Origin: Phytophthora quininea
Taxonomy: Eukaryota; Oomycota; Peronosporomycetes; Peronosporales; Peronosporaceae
Direction: 5' to 3'
Assembly (NCBI GenBank): GCA_011947345.1
Contig: JAAVTG010000519.1
Location: 310,001 to 374,000 of the forward strand
DNA length: 64,000 nucleotides
Position numbers and translations under genes: made by a program. The notes beneath the pieces are model-generated. The model ran no database searches. It had not been told where the DNA came from and saw only the letters and a list, made by a program, of their open reading frames with translations. Positions 32,901-44,000 of the stretch are shown one piece after another. Every line of letters starts with the position of its first letter. Position 1 is the first letter of the stretch.

Positions 32901-35365
32901 TCACTCTAGCCAGAATGCATGTCTGCAACTGCCTGTCAGCTCCACGAAATATACCACCCAGTGCAATGCTATAAACTTTGTCAGACCTGGCGTCATATAT
33001 CGCACGCAGGGACAATTCAGGCACTTCTGCTGAAGATGCTTCGCTCAAGTCGTTTTCTTCGTGGTAATTCCCCATCAACTTTTCACTTGTACCTTCGAAG
33101 ATAATTGAGAGGCAGCAAGGTTCGCGTTGTGCACCAGTCGCTTCTCGTTTTCAACCAGCCGTTGGTTGTGCTCGCGCCCCATTGCGGAACAAAAGATGAT
33201 GAAAACGCTGTGCCGATGTCGTGCTCGGCCACGACTCTGAATGAGACTCGTCACGCCAATCACACCATCAAATTGAATCACGAGTGAGCATTCCGGCACG
33301 TCAAGACCTTCCTCTAACACATTCGTTGCCACCAAAAGTCGGATACGCCCTTGTCTGAATCGATCCAGGGTGGGCTTCTGCTCCTCCTCCCACGACATCC
33401 TTTCGTACGAATTATGGCCGACAAATCGTGTGGGGTTTAACTCACGCAGCTCTTCCAGTTACTCCATCGCCTTGGCCAAAAGAATCGCTGTTTTGCGGCG
33501 TCGGACAAATACGATTGCCCGGGATTCGTGAGTAAAGCGCGAATTTCTGATGCAATCCGCCACCATATGCACGCGATTTGAAATGCTGGCCCCTCCAAAA
33601 GATTCTACTGGGAAGCTCGTCAGCGCTGGATGTAAAATGGCGTTGAATGACGACTCGACCAATTTGAGTGTACGAGCCCCCTTTGGTGAACGCGACACCT
33701 TCAAGTCGTTGAACACACAGACCAGCGCTTCAGCAACGGACCCAGCACCATGAATGCTCAGGTTATAGAAGCTTGAAGCGACTTTCAACAAGTGCTTGAG
33801 AATTAGCTCGAGGTCTGATGGCAGTCGCGCACTCTCCTCTGCTCCGTTCAACTCCACTTCATCGTTATTGTCTCGTATCCTTTTTCGAGCTTGTCCTTGC
33901 AACAGCCGCAGCTTTGCCATAAATTGAGATAGCTCCATGTCGTTGGTGTCGTAGTTGGTCTCGAATGGCATAACTTGCCCACTCATCAGGTTCGATATCT
34001 GGGCGTAGAATGACTGGATGTAATGCTTCAAACCACCACGCAGCCTACGTTCTTCTTCTGTCTCATTCACCGTCATCCATTTAGCCTCTTTCGGGATAAA
34101 ACTCCCCTCCAGATCAGCAGCAGCAATCGTGGGAGTGTTGATCACCCCGTTAAACACTTTGGCAAGCTTTTCCAACGCCATCTTACCTGACGTTTCACGC
34201 ACTGCCTCGCCGAAAGGCGAAGCCGTCAACGCAAGAATGTGTGGGCGATTTCGGGCGTCAATAGTTGCTAACTGTTTTAGGAGGTCGCAGTACGGGTGGC
34301 TCCCAGTGGCGTGGTGGGCTTCGTCAAATATCATCACGCTATAATCCGTGATCTTGGTCCGATTATTGAACAGCAGATTCAGAAAATTCTGCGGAGTCAC
34401 GACAAGAGCATTCTTGTCGCCATTGACATCAATTACAGGAGTCGTCGCCACAGATCCACGTCCACGCTGTCCCGACATCTCAGCCACTTGGAAGTCGGAC
34501 TCACGTCGAATATATGCCGCCTGCTGCGATACCAATGGCCCTGTTGGTACAAAAATACCACTAATTTATTCGGGTTGAGATGTTTCATCTCTTCCATCAC
34601 TTTAATGGCCACAAGCGTCTTCCCACAACCTACCATCGCCAAGCATATCATTAAAAACAAGCTCCTCTCAATAAAACACACACACAATCCGTCGCACCTG
34701 TTGGAAGGTACACGATTGTGTTCTCCAGCAGCGCCGATAGCGTCAGTTCCACTTGATACTGCCTCAACTTGGACATCCGCCCGCTTGGGGTGAAGTGGCT
34801 CTTGATCGTCTCCACCGTCGGCAGTACCACGGGGATCACAGGCTCCTCAACTTCTTCTTCGGATACTCGCGACTCCAAGAGTTCCTTGAGCAATTGGGTC
34901 TTCAAAGGCATCGCCAACTCCCTCAGCTGCGGTAAAATGGCCCCCATTTGCGTCCACGGATCCCTCAAACCTCGGCTGCTTGTCCAGCACAATAATGCAG
35001 TCCTTGGAGTTCAGTAGTAGTAGCGACACTGGAAATTCGTCCAAGAACCCTTCAGAGCCCACCTTGGTCTGACAATTGCTGCAGAGCAGCTCGAACGGCA
35101 TTCGATCCCGTTTAAACGCGTTTTGTGTGCGGATCTTGATGAAGTGGAGCTTGGGCGCGACGTTTTCTCGACTGCGAAGGATCCAGCTCTCGTCTGTCTC
35201 TTGGTTCCCTGTTTCGCGAGGCTCTTCTGTTAAGAAGCTCTTGATGAGTGTCAAGTGGACGCCCGTGGCGTTCTCCAGCAGGAACGCGAGCTGCGAGTGG
35301 CGCGCCACTTGCGCGTCGCAGTGGCGGCAGACGATTCCCCACGCTTCGCCGTCGCTCGCGCCCAT
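26983..35365 (-). CDS. Helicase-RdRP-nucleotidyltransferase fusion (RNA-silencing RDR)
   Basis: Cellular RNA-dependent RNA polymerase for siRNA amplification, predicted about 2,750 residues. Order from ATG 35365: a domain with two CxxC pairs; a Dicer/RIG-I-type SF2 helicase (PTGCGKT across the 34630-34697 intron, DEAHH near 34320, RGRARH near 33220); a linker; the intron 32056-32115; the RdRP core with catalytic DLDGD at 30466-30480; a Pol-beta nucleotidyltransferase (FGSSALL...SDLDVLV near 29360, then a PAP-like core [10 protein letters not shown] and [11 protein letters not shown]); an acidic linker; and a ~240-residue unknown C-terminal domain. Ten frame slips (near 34941, 34551, 33080, 32555, 30083, 29438, 28335, 28237, 27879, 27756), all at homopolymers or a GC run, and two in-frame TAA (33459, 31795) interrupt it. 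The helicase-RdRP fusion is known in oomycetes and Dictyostelium. The fused nucleotidyltransferase is unusual. It may be one gene with assembly errors, or a young pseudogene. Confidence 0.85.
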
Positions 35366-35373
35366 GAGAACGA

Positions 35374-35793
35374 TCAGGGTGGGTCACGACGCAAATTGAA
35401 GAGTGAGCCAACGGCAATGCGGATTCGAGGGTGATGGGCAACCTGAATGACTTGAATAGAAGCCTGCATCTGATTAGACTTGGTGTTTGTATGCGTCGGA
35501 GTTGAAGCCAACGTGCCTCGATGAAACTCGCACAGTTTGACGAGCGCTTCCAACACAGGAAACCCAACGCGGACTGAAGTGACGTTCATCGTACTAGCTG
35601 GAGTGTCCGGCAGAAACGTTGGCCCGAAACTCACGAGACCAAACATGCCAACTCGGAAGGACGCAACTTGTGGATACCAGCGACAGAAGTCACTCCAAGT
35701 TTCCACTTGTAGGCCGTCGAACCTGTGATTGTCCTCCCCACCAGCGATATTAATATCAATACCACAGCATCCACGAGTGAAAGCAAGCACCAA
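35374..35793 (-). other. Open frame of unknown status between RdRP and Fhit genes
   Basis: A 139-codon minus-strand frame without an early ATG (it opens at TTG after a TGA). Composition looks protein-like (WSDFCRWYPQVASF, VLEALVKLCEFHRG) but no family is recognised. It could be an exon of an unannotated gene or the RdRP 5' region read by chance. Confidence 0.25.
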
Positions 35794-35855
35794 GTGATCG
35801 CCATTTACCGGATCGAGAATACTTCAGCCGAGAAATTGAATCAATCTCTAGAGTT

Positions 35856-37306
35856 CTACGAGAAAAGCGGACGGAGTTGTGTGGCTTCTGCCGCCATCTC
35901 CGCTTCAGAGCGTGCCGTTCGGGCCTCATTGTCCACGAACAGACCCTGCTCGTGTTTTTCGATCTGCGTAGGAATAATGCTTTAGTCGACTTCTTCAACG
36001 TCCATCTGAAGCCGTAGTCCTGGATTCGTACCTCAGTATAGATGTCGTCGTTGCACGCGAAATCTCGAGCAGCACGAGGTATGACATGAATATGCACGTG
36101 CTTGACCGTTTGCCCAGCATCCTTGCCGTCCTTGGACATGTGCACATTCAGTTAGAAGGTTTACAACGGCGAACGTACCATACTGCCGCACCTGAATAGC
36201 AAATGTGAGGGAGGACGCGTTATAGTGACGCTCGATTTGCTTGCCAACACGCTGTCGACGACAAAATGCACGCCCATTAGTCGTCATGGAATAATTTAAG
36301 CTTAACCAAAACAGAAAGTGGAGGTGTACTTGAGCAGTGGTCCATAAGTCGCTCACTTCGTCCACATCCAGCATTTCAAACCGCGCAACCGGGCGCTTCG
36401 GGACAACTAAAACGTGTCCTACATGATCAGGGACAAGCGGTGGTCAACACAAATGCGTAACGGGATAGAAGCGAATAATAATCGCTCTCACGAACCAGGC
36501 ACAATCGGTTTGAGGTTGACAAGCGCGAACGACAACGCAGTCTCGTAGAAAATCTGTGACGTCGTCACGCGAAAGGACCCAAAGCTACGCCCTGCAGGGT
36601 CCAGACATCGATTGAAGCTCAATAGATCTTTACAGCAGATAAACTTACGAGTTACAATTGTGTTTGTTGTACCGTGACATCCATCCGCGTTACCTTCTGC
36701 GAATAAAGACAGCAGTGGCGATGGCGCTGTCTCATTTTCGAGCGCGTTCAGGAAAACTAAAAGCCCGTCATGTTTCTCTTTCAAGTGCTCCTCGGCTATC
36801 ATCGTCTCCGTTACGAGCAATGTTCGATCAAGCGGGACATTCAACTCTTTGGACATGTCCGCATAAGTCAGTGACGCGTTCTACCACACGCAATTGTTAG
36901 CATAAAATATAACATATCATTAACGCAGCGCAAACCTTGTCGTGGTGGACTGCGTGGAAGGCTTGCAGCAACTTTGGCTTCTCTCCATCCAACAGGTTTC
37001 CAATAAACCCCAAGCGGTAGCCGTGTCTGAATAATGAAATGGCTTAGCATTATCATGTCTTTGGTTATAATAGAGTCGCTGCGTACTGCTTGAGCGCCCG
37101 CACCACCTAAAGCATCGCAATTTGTGTCAGAGTTTTTATTGGCAATGTGGCACAGCTCAATCTCGTACATTATCCGCGCCAGGTTCTACAACGAACGATC
37201 GCTGCGCGGTGGCAGGCGTGAGGTGGAAGAGGATAGAGCGCACGTTTCGCTCCGTGGCCGCGCGATGCAGCGCGCCTTTGCCCAGCTGCAGCTCCGCAGT
37301 CAGCAT
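35856..37306 (-). CDS. FHIT: Fhit diadenosine-triphosphate hydrolase with N-terminal HAD-like domain
   Basis: Several short exons on the minus strand. The Fhit part is complete: FYETALSFALVNLKPIVPG, HVLVVPKRPVARFEMLDVDEV, RVGKQIERHYNASSLTFAIQ, the HIT triad VKHVHIHVIPR, and the tail EAEMAAEATQLRPLFS matching human EEEMAAEAAALRVYFQ. Stop at 35856. Introns end in AG and restore frame, including one of 57 nt (36592-36648, GTAAGT). Upstream exons (from ATG 37306) continue in frame into Fhit and spell a ~140-residue domain: ILFHLTPAT, NVVRALKQHGYRLGFIGN, ELNVPLDRTLLVTET. That is the layout of a HAD phosphatase, but the catalytic DxD is replaced by H and T, so it is probably inactive. Fhit splits ApppA/ApppG-type dinucleotides and capped-RNA remnants. 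Confidence 0.8.
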
Positions 37307-37629
37307 GTTGCTGACGGTGAAATTATCCGTTAAGACGGAAAGTAACTACAATATTTTCTTAGAAATTCACAATAAAGACATTAACAGCGAATTCAAGAGC
37401 AAACTCGAGTCAAAGCTACTTTACGAAGCTACTACGGCCCATAGGCTACGGAGGTTTTGTCGACAGCTAGTCAGGTGCTACAGCATGCTTAAGGGTATTT
37501 TGCTTCTTAGCTACGTTTGCTTTTTCTTGGGTTCAGAATCTTGATGCTAGCTACATCTCCAAAGTTTAACTGCGGCTTCACTGTTGAAAACTCGCGCAGA
37601 ACCACACGAGCGTGACACGACTCTCGCAA
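37307..37629. other. Divergent spacer
   Basis: Lies between the Fhit start (minus) and the membrane-protein copy (plus). It is AT-richer than its surroundings and has no gene-like frame; probable promoter region for both sides. Confidence 0.5.
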
Positions 37630-38667
37630 ATGAAGACACCAGGCAGACAGTGCTTTCAGCCAGACGACCGGCAGTCCCAAACTGGATCGGACCCTTTCGT
37701 GCAAAAACTCACTGCAACACCCCCAAGACCAAAAACAAAGTTTGCTCGGCAACTTCTGCTTCAAGTCAGACTTCAAATGCGCGAGCCTGAAGACCTTTGT
37801 CCGCCAAGTTGGCCAACTGCTGCTCTTCAATGTGCTGGACATCCTGATGGATATCGTGGGCGCCATCTTTGCGGTGTCGATGTTGATAAACGCGGCACTC
37901 ACGTTGTATTGGTTTGCGACTTTCGCGCTTTTTCTGACCGTGGACAAGGTGGTGCAGTTTGTGGCGTCAATTGAGCTGAGGGTGCTGCCGTACCTCGGGT
38001 ATCTATTGTTGGTAGCGCTGATTGTGCTCTCGTTTTTCAACCTGAACACGGCCATTCTTCCTTTGTGTGTAAACTGCGGCGCGTGTACTGGGTTAACGCT
38101 TTCTTCTCTGCGGCTGTGCTGTGCGTGGCCTCGTGAAGAATGATGTCCGACTTGCACGCTTTGCTGAGGGTGACGATATCGTCACAACGGAGGAACGACG
38201 ACGCCGGATCCAGACCAGTGCGCAAACCGATTCACGTTTCCGAACTGCAACAAGTTGGAGTTCGTGTCTCCTCATATCACTTTGACGCGCCGAGTCTGGT
38301 CCCTGGTTTTCTACTACGCGGTCCCCAAGGTTATCGTCGGTTCGGCGAGTGCATTGGTCGTGGTGGTGGTGGCGATTGAGCCCATCATTGCGATCTGCAC
38401 ACTCGGCAACGATCCTTTCGTCGGCAGTTGGGTCGACGTGCACGATCGCCCGTGGGTTTACGTCGTCGTCTTGCTCTTGCTGTGGATGGTTGGGTGTTTG
38501 GACTGTTCGTAGTGGCGAAAGTTTCGAACAAGTTGACTTTCTTCGTCTGTGGGGAGTGGCGATGCGAGCAAACAGCCACCGACCGCCAAGATGAAGATGA
38601 CATTGAGGCGACGACGTCTTCAACTCCTACTCAAGAACCAACCGTCACCAACTACTCGCTGGTCTAA
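37630..38667 (+). pseudogene. Frameshifted copy of the multi-pass membrane protein, mosaic with the 48-kb copy
   Basis: ATG 37630 (MKTPGRQ), then FVQKLTATPP, QLLLFNVLDILMDIVGAIFA and further helices; stop at 38667 (TNYSLV). The frame changes at about 37735, 38140, 38215 and 38500. The first ~600 bp are clearly diverged from the intact gene at 48 kb. From about 38238 to 38505 the two are almost base-for-base identical (one difference seen in about 265 bp, His/Arg in VDVHD.PW). That abrupt change suggests recent gene conversion. The slips are small, so it may still be a working gene with assembly errors. Function unknown. Confidence 0.7.
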
Positions 38668-38805
38668 CGTGTTTTTCATGCCAAAACTCGTGTGTATCTT
38701 CCATACATAGTTCTTAAATCACTTGGTGTTTGTATGTAGACCTTATGCATAGTTTTCTCCGTTTTACACAAGTTTTGTGAGCCCCTCGTTTCGTATCCTC
38801 GCAAG

Positions 38806-40908
38806 ATGCTGCGCCAGGTCTCGAGGACTCGCGCGGCCGTGCGCGCCGCGGACCAGTGCCGTCGCTTCAGCGCGCCCGTCAAGCCCGCGCCTCAGCCCAA
38901 GGCGACGCCTCCGACGCCCCCAAGGCGCCCAGCAGCAAGCCCAGCGTGTCCAAGACGGAGGTGGCCGAGTCCTCCACTGGCTCGTTGCTGCCCAAGCTGC
39001 TACTGCTCGGCGTGCTGTCGGCACCTGCCGCCGCGGCCGTGTACGTCAAGCAGAACCCGCATTGGAACCCGCCGATGCTGAAGGACGACGAGCGCTGGAT
39101 GAAGTTCCGGGAGCTGGTGCTGGGGAACGAAAAGAGGTGAAGGTGAAGACCAGGATTCCCGAGGAATTTAGTGCTGCCATCAATAAGGGACAGCAAGAGG
39201 TGAAGAGGGTGAAAAAGGAGGTGGAGAAGAAGGCGGAGAAGGCCGAAAAGAAGGTGGAGAAGGCTGAAAAGAAGGTGGAGAAGGCTGAAAAGAAGGCGGA
39301 GAAGAAGGCCGAGAAGAAGAAGGAAAAACAGGAGAAGAAGGCTGAAAAGAAAGAGGTGAAGAAACAGGAGAAGAAGGTGGAGAAGAAACTGGAGAAGGCC
39401 GAAAAGAAAGCGGAGAAGGCCGAGAAAAAGGCCGCCAAGCTCAAAAAGAGGTGGAGCACAAGAAGAGGAGAAGACTGCTGGAGCTGCGGCGGTGGGAGCT
39501 GCTGCCGCTGCTGCTGCCACGACCTTTGAGAAAAAGGTGGACGCTGCTACCGTCAAGGAGCGTGGTGAAATCAACAAGTTGGCCGGCGAGGCCAGCCCTG
39601 AGCACCTTGGCCGCGAGATGAACAAGCAGATTCAGACGACTACGGTATGATTGCATGTCGCTGTAGTGATTGCGTTTTTGATTTCCTAACAATCGCTGCC
39701 TGCTGTATCACTTACTGCAGAATGCATTGTTGAGCTCACTGAAGGCGGAGTCGGCTGCTGCTGCTGCGGAAATGGACCAGCAGTACCTGTCGGGACTCCA
39801 CGTACGTTTAATACCGTTGAGGTGCATGATCCGAATAGCTGCTGACATTCCATTTACTGATGCCAATGCAGGAGCTCGACTCGAACGCCTTAGCGATCCG
39901 TGTGGCGCAACTGACGACGGAGATGAAGCACCGCTCGAAATGGGAGGCTGTGCGTCTTCTTGAGTCGCTGCGCCACATGGAGGAGGATGCTCAGAAGAAG
40001 AGCACTGAGGTGTTGCGCCGCCAGGATGAACTGCATAAGGAGCTCCTGGCTCGCGAACTGCGTCTGCAGCAGGAGCTGTTGTCTCGCCAATCGCGCGAGG
40101 AGATGGCTGCGCTGAAGAAGCAATACGCCGACGATCTGGCGCGCAACGTGAACCAGCAGCGCGCGAATTTGCTGTCGGAACTTCAGCGCACCTTTGCCCG
40201 CGAGAGTAAGGCGATTGAGGAGCGCTACACTCAACAGCTGACGGACGCGACGGACAAGATGCAGAAGACTCTGGCGGACGAGCGTGAGAAGCGTGTGCAG
40301 GAGCTGGAGAGTTACCGTGCTCAGCTTCGTGCCCTCGGAGAGGTTCTGGACAGCTCGTCGACGTACGAAGCCTTCAGCCACCGTGTGCACAAGGCGTCGA
40401 TGGCGGCTTTGGCGCTATCGGACCGTGTGGAGGCTGCTGCCCCACTGCGCAGCGAGATCCGCGCTCTTCGCGAGGCAGCGCGAAACGACCCGTTCATCGA
40501 GGCGGCCGTCAAGTCGCTGCCACAGGAGGTGATCGAGCAGGGTCCGCCGTCAGTGGGCCAGCTGCAAGAACGCTTCAAGGTGGTCAAGTCGGTGGGTCAC
40601 CGCGCCGCGCTGGTGCCGGAGGATAGCGGCATTATTGGCCAAGCGTTCGGCACGGCTCTGTCGCTGCTGATGATTTCCCTGGAGGCCCGGTCGAGGGCAG
40701 TGACACGGATGCCGTTCTCTCTCGCGCCGAGTTCGCTTTGAAGGCAGGCGATATCGAGAACGCCATTGCGGAGATGAAAGGGCTGTCAGGACTGCCTGCG
40801 CAGGTGTCGCAGGACTGGATCGCAGCAGCCGAGTCGCGGTTGGCGGTGGAGCAGACTGCCAAGGTGGTGAAAGCGCACGTGGCTTTGCTGGCGGCGAGCT
40901 GCTCATAA
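38806..40908 (+). CDS. MIC60: MICOS subunit MIC60 (mitofilin)
   Basis: Organises mitochondrial crista junctions. ATG 38806 opens an Arg-rich presequence (MLRQVSRTRAAVRAADQCRRF). One TM helix (SLLPKLLLLGVLSAPAAAAV) follows, then PHWNPPMLKDDERW, a long Lys/Glu heptad-like tract of EKAEKKVEKAEKK repeats, a coiled coil, and the mitofilin signature (VKSLPQEVIEQGPPSVGQLQ, ERFKVVKSVG) ending in the helical LBS/mitofilin tail and stop 40908. Introns are 39645-39720 and 39802-39871. Slips near 38930, 39130, 39455 and 40680 break the frame by one base each. The repeat tract is longer and more regular than in animals or yeast. About 650 residues. Confidence 0.85.
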
Positions 40909-41089
40909 GCGAAGGGGACGAGAGTGTGTTGATACAGAAACCCACGAGTAAAACAAGTGAATGACCAGCAAGGTTTCAGGCATTTCCTTTTGAATCGATG
41001 GCAAAGGATCAACAGCAGAGGAAAACTGTGTGTTAGCACCAAGAGGCAAATATTTACATGAAGTTATCGGATTGATGCAAGCTGGCAGC

Positions 41090-44000
41090 TTAGAAGATCG
41101 ACATCTTGCGCGCCGTGAGCTTCTGGCCGGGGCGCCAGCCGATCGTGGGCATGGCGTAGTACTCGGAGATATTGCAGATCTCGAGCTTGCGCACCTTCTG
41201 CATGGCCTGCGCGAAGAGCAGCGCGCACTTGATGTTGTTGATGAGCGAGACGCCGAAGTCCACAGCAGCACGACGGATCTTGTAGCCGCTCGTGAGCTCC
41301 TCACGGTTCGAGCCCTCCGGCACGTTGATCACCAGCTCGATCTTGCCTTGCTTGATGTAGTCGAGCACGCTCGGCAGGTCGCTCTCCGGGTCCGAAGGCT
41401 TGCGCAGTGCGATGGTCTTGACGCCCTGGGTGGCCAGGTAGGCCGACGTGCCGGGCGTGGCGTAGATCGTGTAGCCCAACTCCTGCAGAATAAGAGCGCC
41501 CTCGGCAAACTCGCGCTTGATGTCCTGGGTGCCGATCGAGATGAGCACCTTCTTCTCCTTGGGGATCTTGAAGCCAGCACTCAGCAAAGCCTTCAGGTAG
41601 GCCTCGTGCATGTCCGTGCCGAAGCAGGCCACCTCACCGGTCGAAGCCATCTCGACACCCAGGCTCGGGTCAGCACCGTGCAGACGCGTGAACGAGAACT
41701 GCGGGGCCTTGACACCAACGTAGTCAATGTCGATGAGGGCGATCGGCACCGACTTGACAGGCAATCCGATCATGGCCTTGGTGGCGAGGTTGATGAAGTT
41801 CAGATCGAAGGTCTTGGAGATAAACGGGAACGTACGCGAGGCACGCAGGTTGCACTCAATCACCTTGACGTCGTTGGCGCGGGCCATGAGCTGGATGTTG
41901 AACGGACCGGTGATGTTCAGGGCGCTGGCGATGGCGCTGGCGATGCGCTTCACCTGCTTGATGGTGCCGACGTACAGCTTCTGGGCAGGCAGCACCAGCG
42001 TGGCGTCGCCCGAGTGGACACCAGCGTTCTCGACGTGCTCGGACATGGCGTAGTTGAGGATGGCGCCGTCCTTGGCAACACCGTCGAACTCAATCTCCTT
42101 GGCGTTGACGATGAACTTGGAGATACTGATCGAGCGCGACATCTTGACGGCGTCGCTGTTCAGGTAGTCCGTCAGCTGGTCGGCGTCCGAGGCGACGATC
42201 ATACCAGCGCCCGAGAGCACGTAACTGGGGCGAACAAGCACCGGGTACTGCACCTCAGCGGCGAACTCGAGCGCAGCGTCCATCTCCTTCACCTCCGCCC
42301 AGCGCGGCTGGTCAACGCCAAGCGTGTCCAGCAGAGCCGAGAATTTGTTGCGGTCCTCGCACTGGTCGATGCTCTCCGGGTCCGTGCCGAGGATGTTCAC
42401 ACCAGCCTTAGCCAGAGGCATGGCCAAGTTGTTGGGGATCTGGCCACCGACCGACACGATGACACCCTCCGGATGCTCGCGGTCCCAGATATCGAGCACG
42501 CGCTCCAGACTCAGCTCCTCGAAGTACAAGCGGTCGCTCTCGTCGTAGTCCGTGGAGACCGTCTCGGGGTTGTAGTTGACCACAATGGCAGGTTTGCCCA
42601 GCTCACGCACAGTGCGGACAGCACTCACGCCACACCAGTCGAACTCCACCGAGGAGCCGATGCAGTAAGCACCGCAGCCGAGGACAACAATGGCCTCTTC
42701 GCTCATTGGGATGTCGTCTTCAGAGCCGCCGTACGTCATGTACAGGTAGTTGGTCTGGGCCGGGAACTCGGCAGCGAGGGTATCGATTTGCTTGACGCAT
42801 GGCAGGACGCCCAGCTCTTTACGACGCTCGCGCACCTGCATCGCCGTAGTGTTCAGCAGCTTAGCGGCAATCTGACGGTCGGAGAAACCGTTCACCTTGA
42901 GCGTGCGGACAAAGCGCTCGCTCAGCGTGTCCAGCGAGTACTTGGGCACAGCATTGCGGAGGTTCGAGATGCGGGCCAGCTTGGAGAGGAACCACTTGTC
43001 AATCTTCGTCAGCTCGTGCACACGGTCGATCGTGTAGCCGGCGTCCAGAGCAGAAATGATGTAGAACAGACGCTCGTCCGTGGGGTGTTTCATCTGCTCG
43101 TCCAGCACAGCGGGATTGGTCTCGTTGTCAACCGCGCTGCCATCCAGGCCGTCCAGGTTGGGGTTCACCATGCGCACAGCCTTCTGGATGCACTCCTCGA
43201 AGTTGCGGCCAATGGACATGACCTCGCCAACCGAGAGCATGTAGCTTCCCAGGTCGTTCGACACACGCGAGAACTTCTTCAGGTCCCATCGCGGCATCTT
43301 CACCACGCAGTAGTCCAGGCTGGGCTCGAAGCAGGCCGTCGTCGTCTTGGTCACGCTGTTCTTGATCGAAACAAGGTCGATGCCGAGCGAGATCTTGGTC
43401 GCCACGTAGGCCAGCGGGTAGCCCGTGGCCTTCGAGGCAAGTGCACTGGAGCGGGACAGACGAGCGTTCACCTCAATGATGCAGTAACGCTCCGAGTGCG
43501 GGTCCAGGGCGTACTGGATGTTACACTCACCGACAATGCCAAGGTGGCGCACAACCTTCTGAGCCGTCGAGCGGAGCTTAAAGTACTCGCTGTTCGATAG
43601 CGTCTGGGACGGAGCGACAACGATCGAGTCACCCGTGTGGATACCCAGAGGGTCGAAGTTCTCCATGTTGCAGACCGTGATGCAGTTGTCCTTGGCATCA
43701 CGCACAACCTCGTATTCAACTTCCTTCCAGCCGCGCAGGTCCTGGTCAATCAGAATCTGCTTGATCGATCCCTTGGAAGCGGAACCGTGCAGGGCCTTCG
43801 TGGCGAGCGTGCGCAGCTCGTCGTCGTTGGCAGCGAAACCGGAGCCGAGACCACCCAGTGCGAACGCAGAACGCACAAGCACGGGGTAGCCAATCTCGTT
43901 GGCAGCCTTCAGAGCACCCTCGACGGTGGTAGCGGGCTGGCTCAGCGCAATGGTCTCATCGATTTCAGCCAGTTTGGCCGAGAACTTCTCGCGGTCCTCC

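Noticed and set aside
31795..33461. Reassigned stop codons (TAA/TAG as Gln)
   Set aside because: Neighbouring genes end normally at TAA/TAG/TGA with conserved C-termini, so the standard code applies.
33440..33465. Small introns hiding the in-frame TAA codons of the RdRP gene
   Set aside because: The only GT-AG pairs across the stops are 22 and 34 nt, shorter than any intron here, and the 34-nt one would break the frame.
39180..39460. Lys/Glu repeat tract as a microsatellite or separate gene
   Set aside because: It is in frame with the MIC60 leader and the mitofilin domain and encodes heptad-like coiled coil.
41030..43600. 856-codon open frame on the plus strand opposite the carbamoyl-phosphate synthase gene (and a 426-codon one at 44480-45760)
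   Set aside because: Antisense shadow of a GC-rich, codon-biased gene. The composition (His, Val, Arg, Leu runs) mirrors the synthase and shows no domain.
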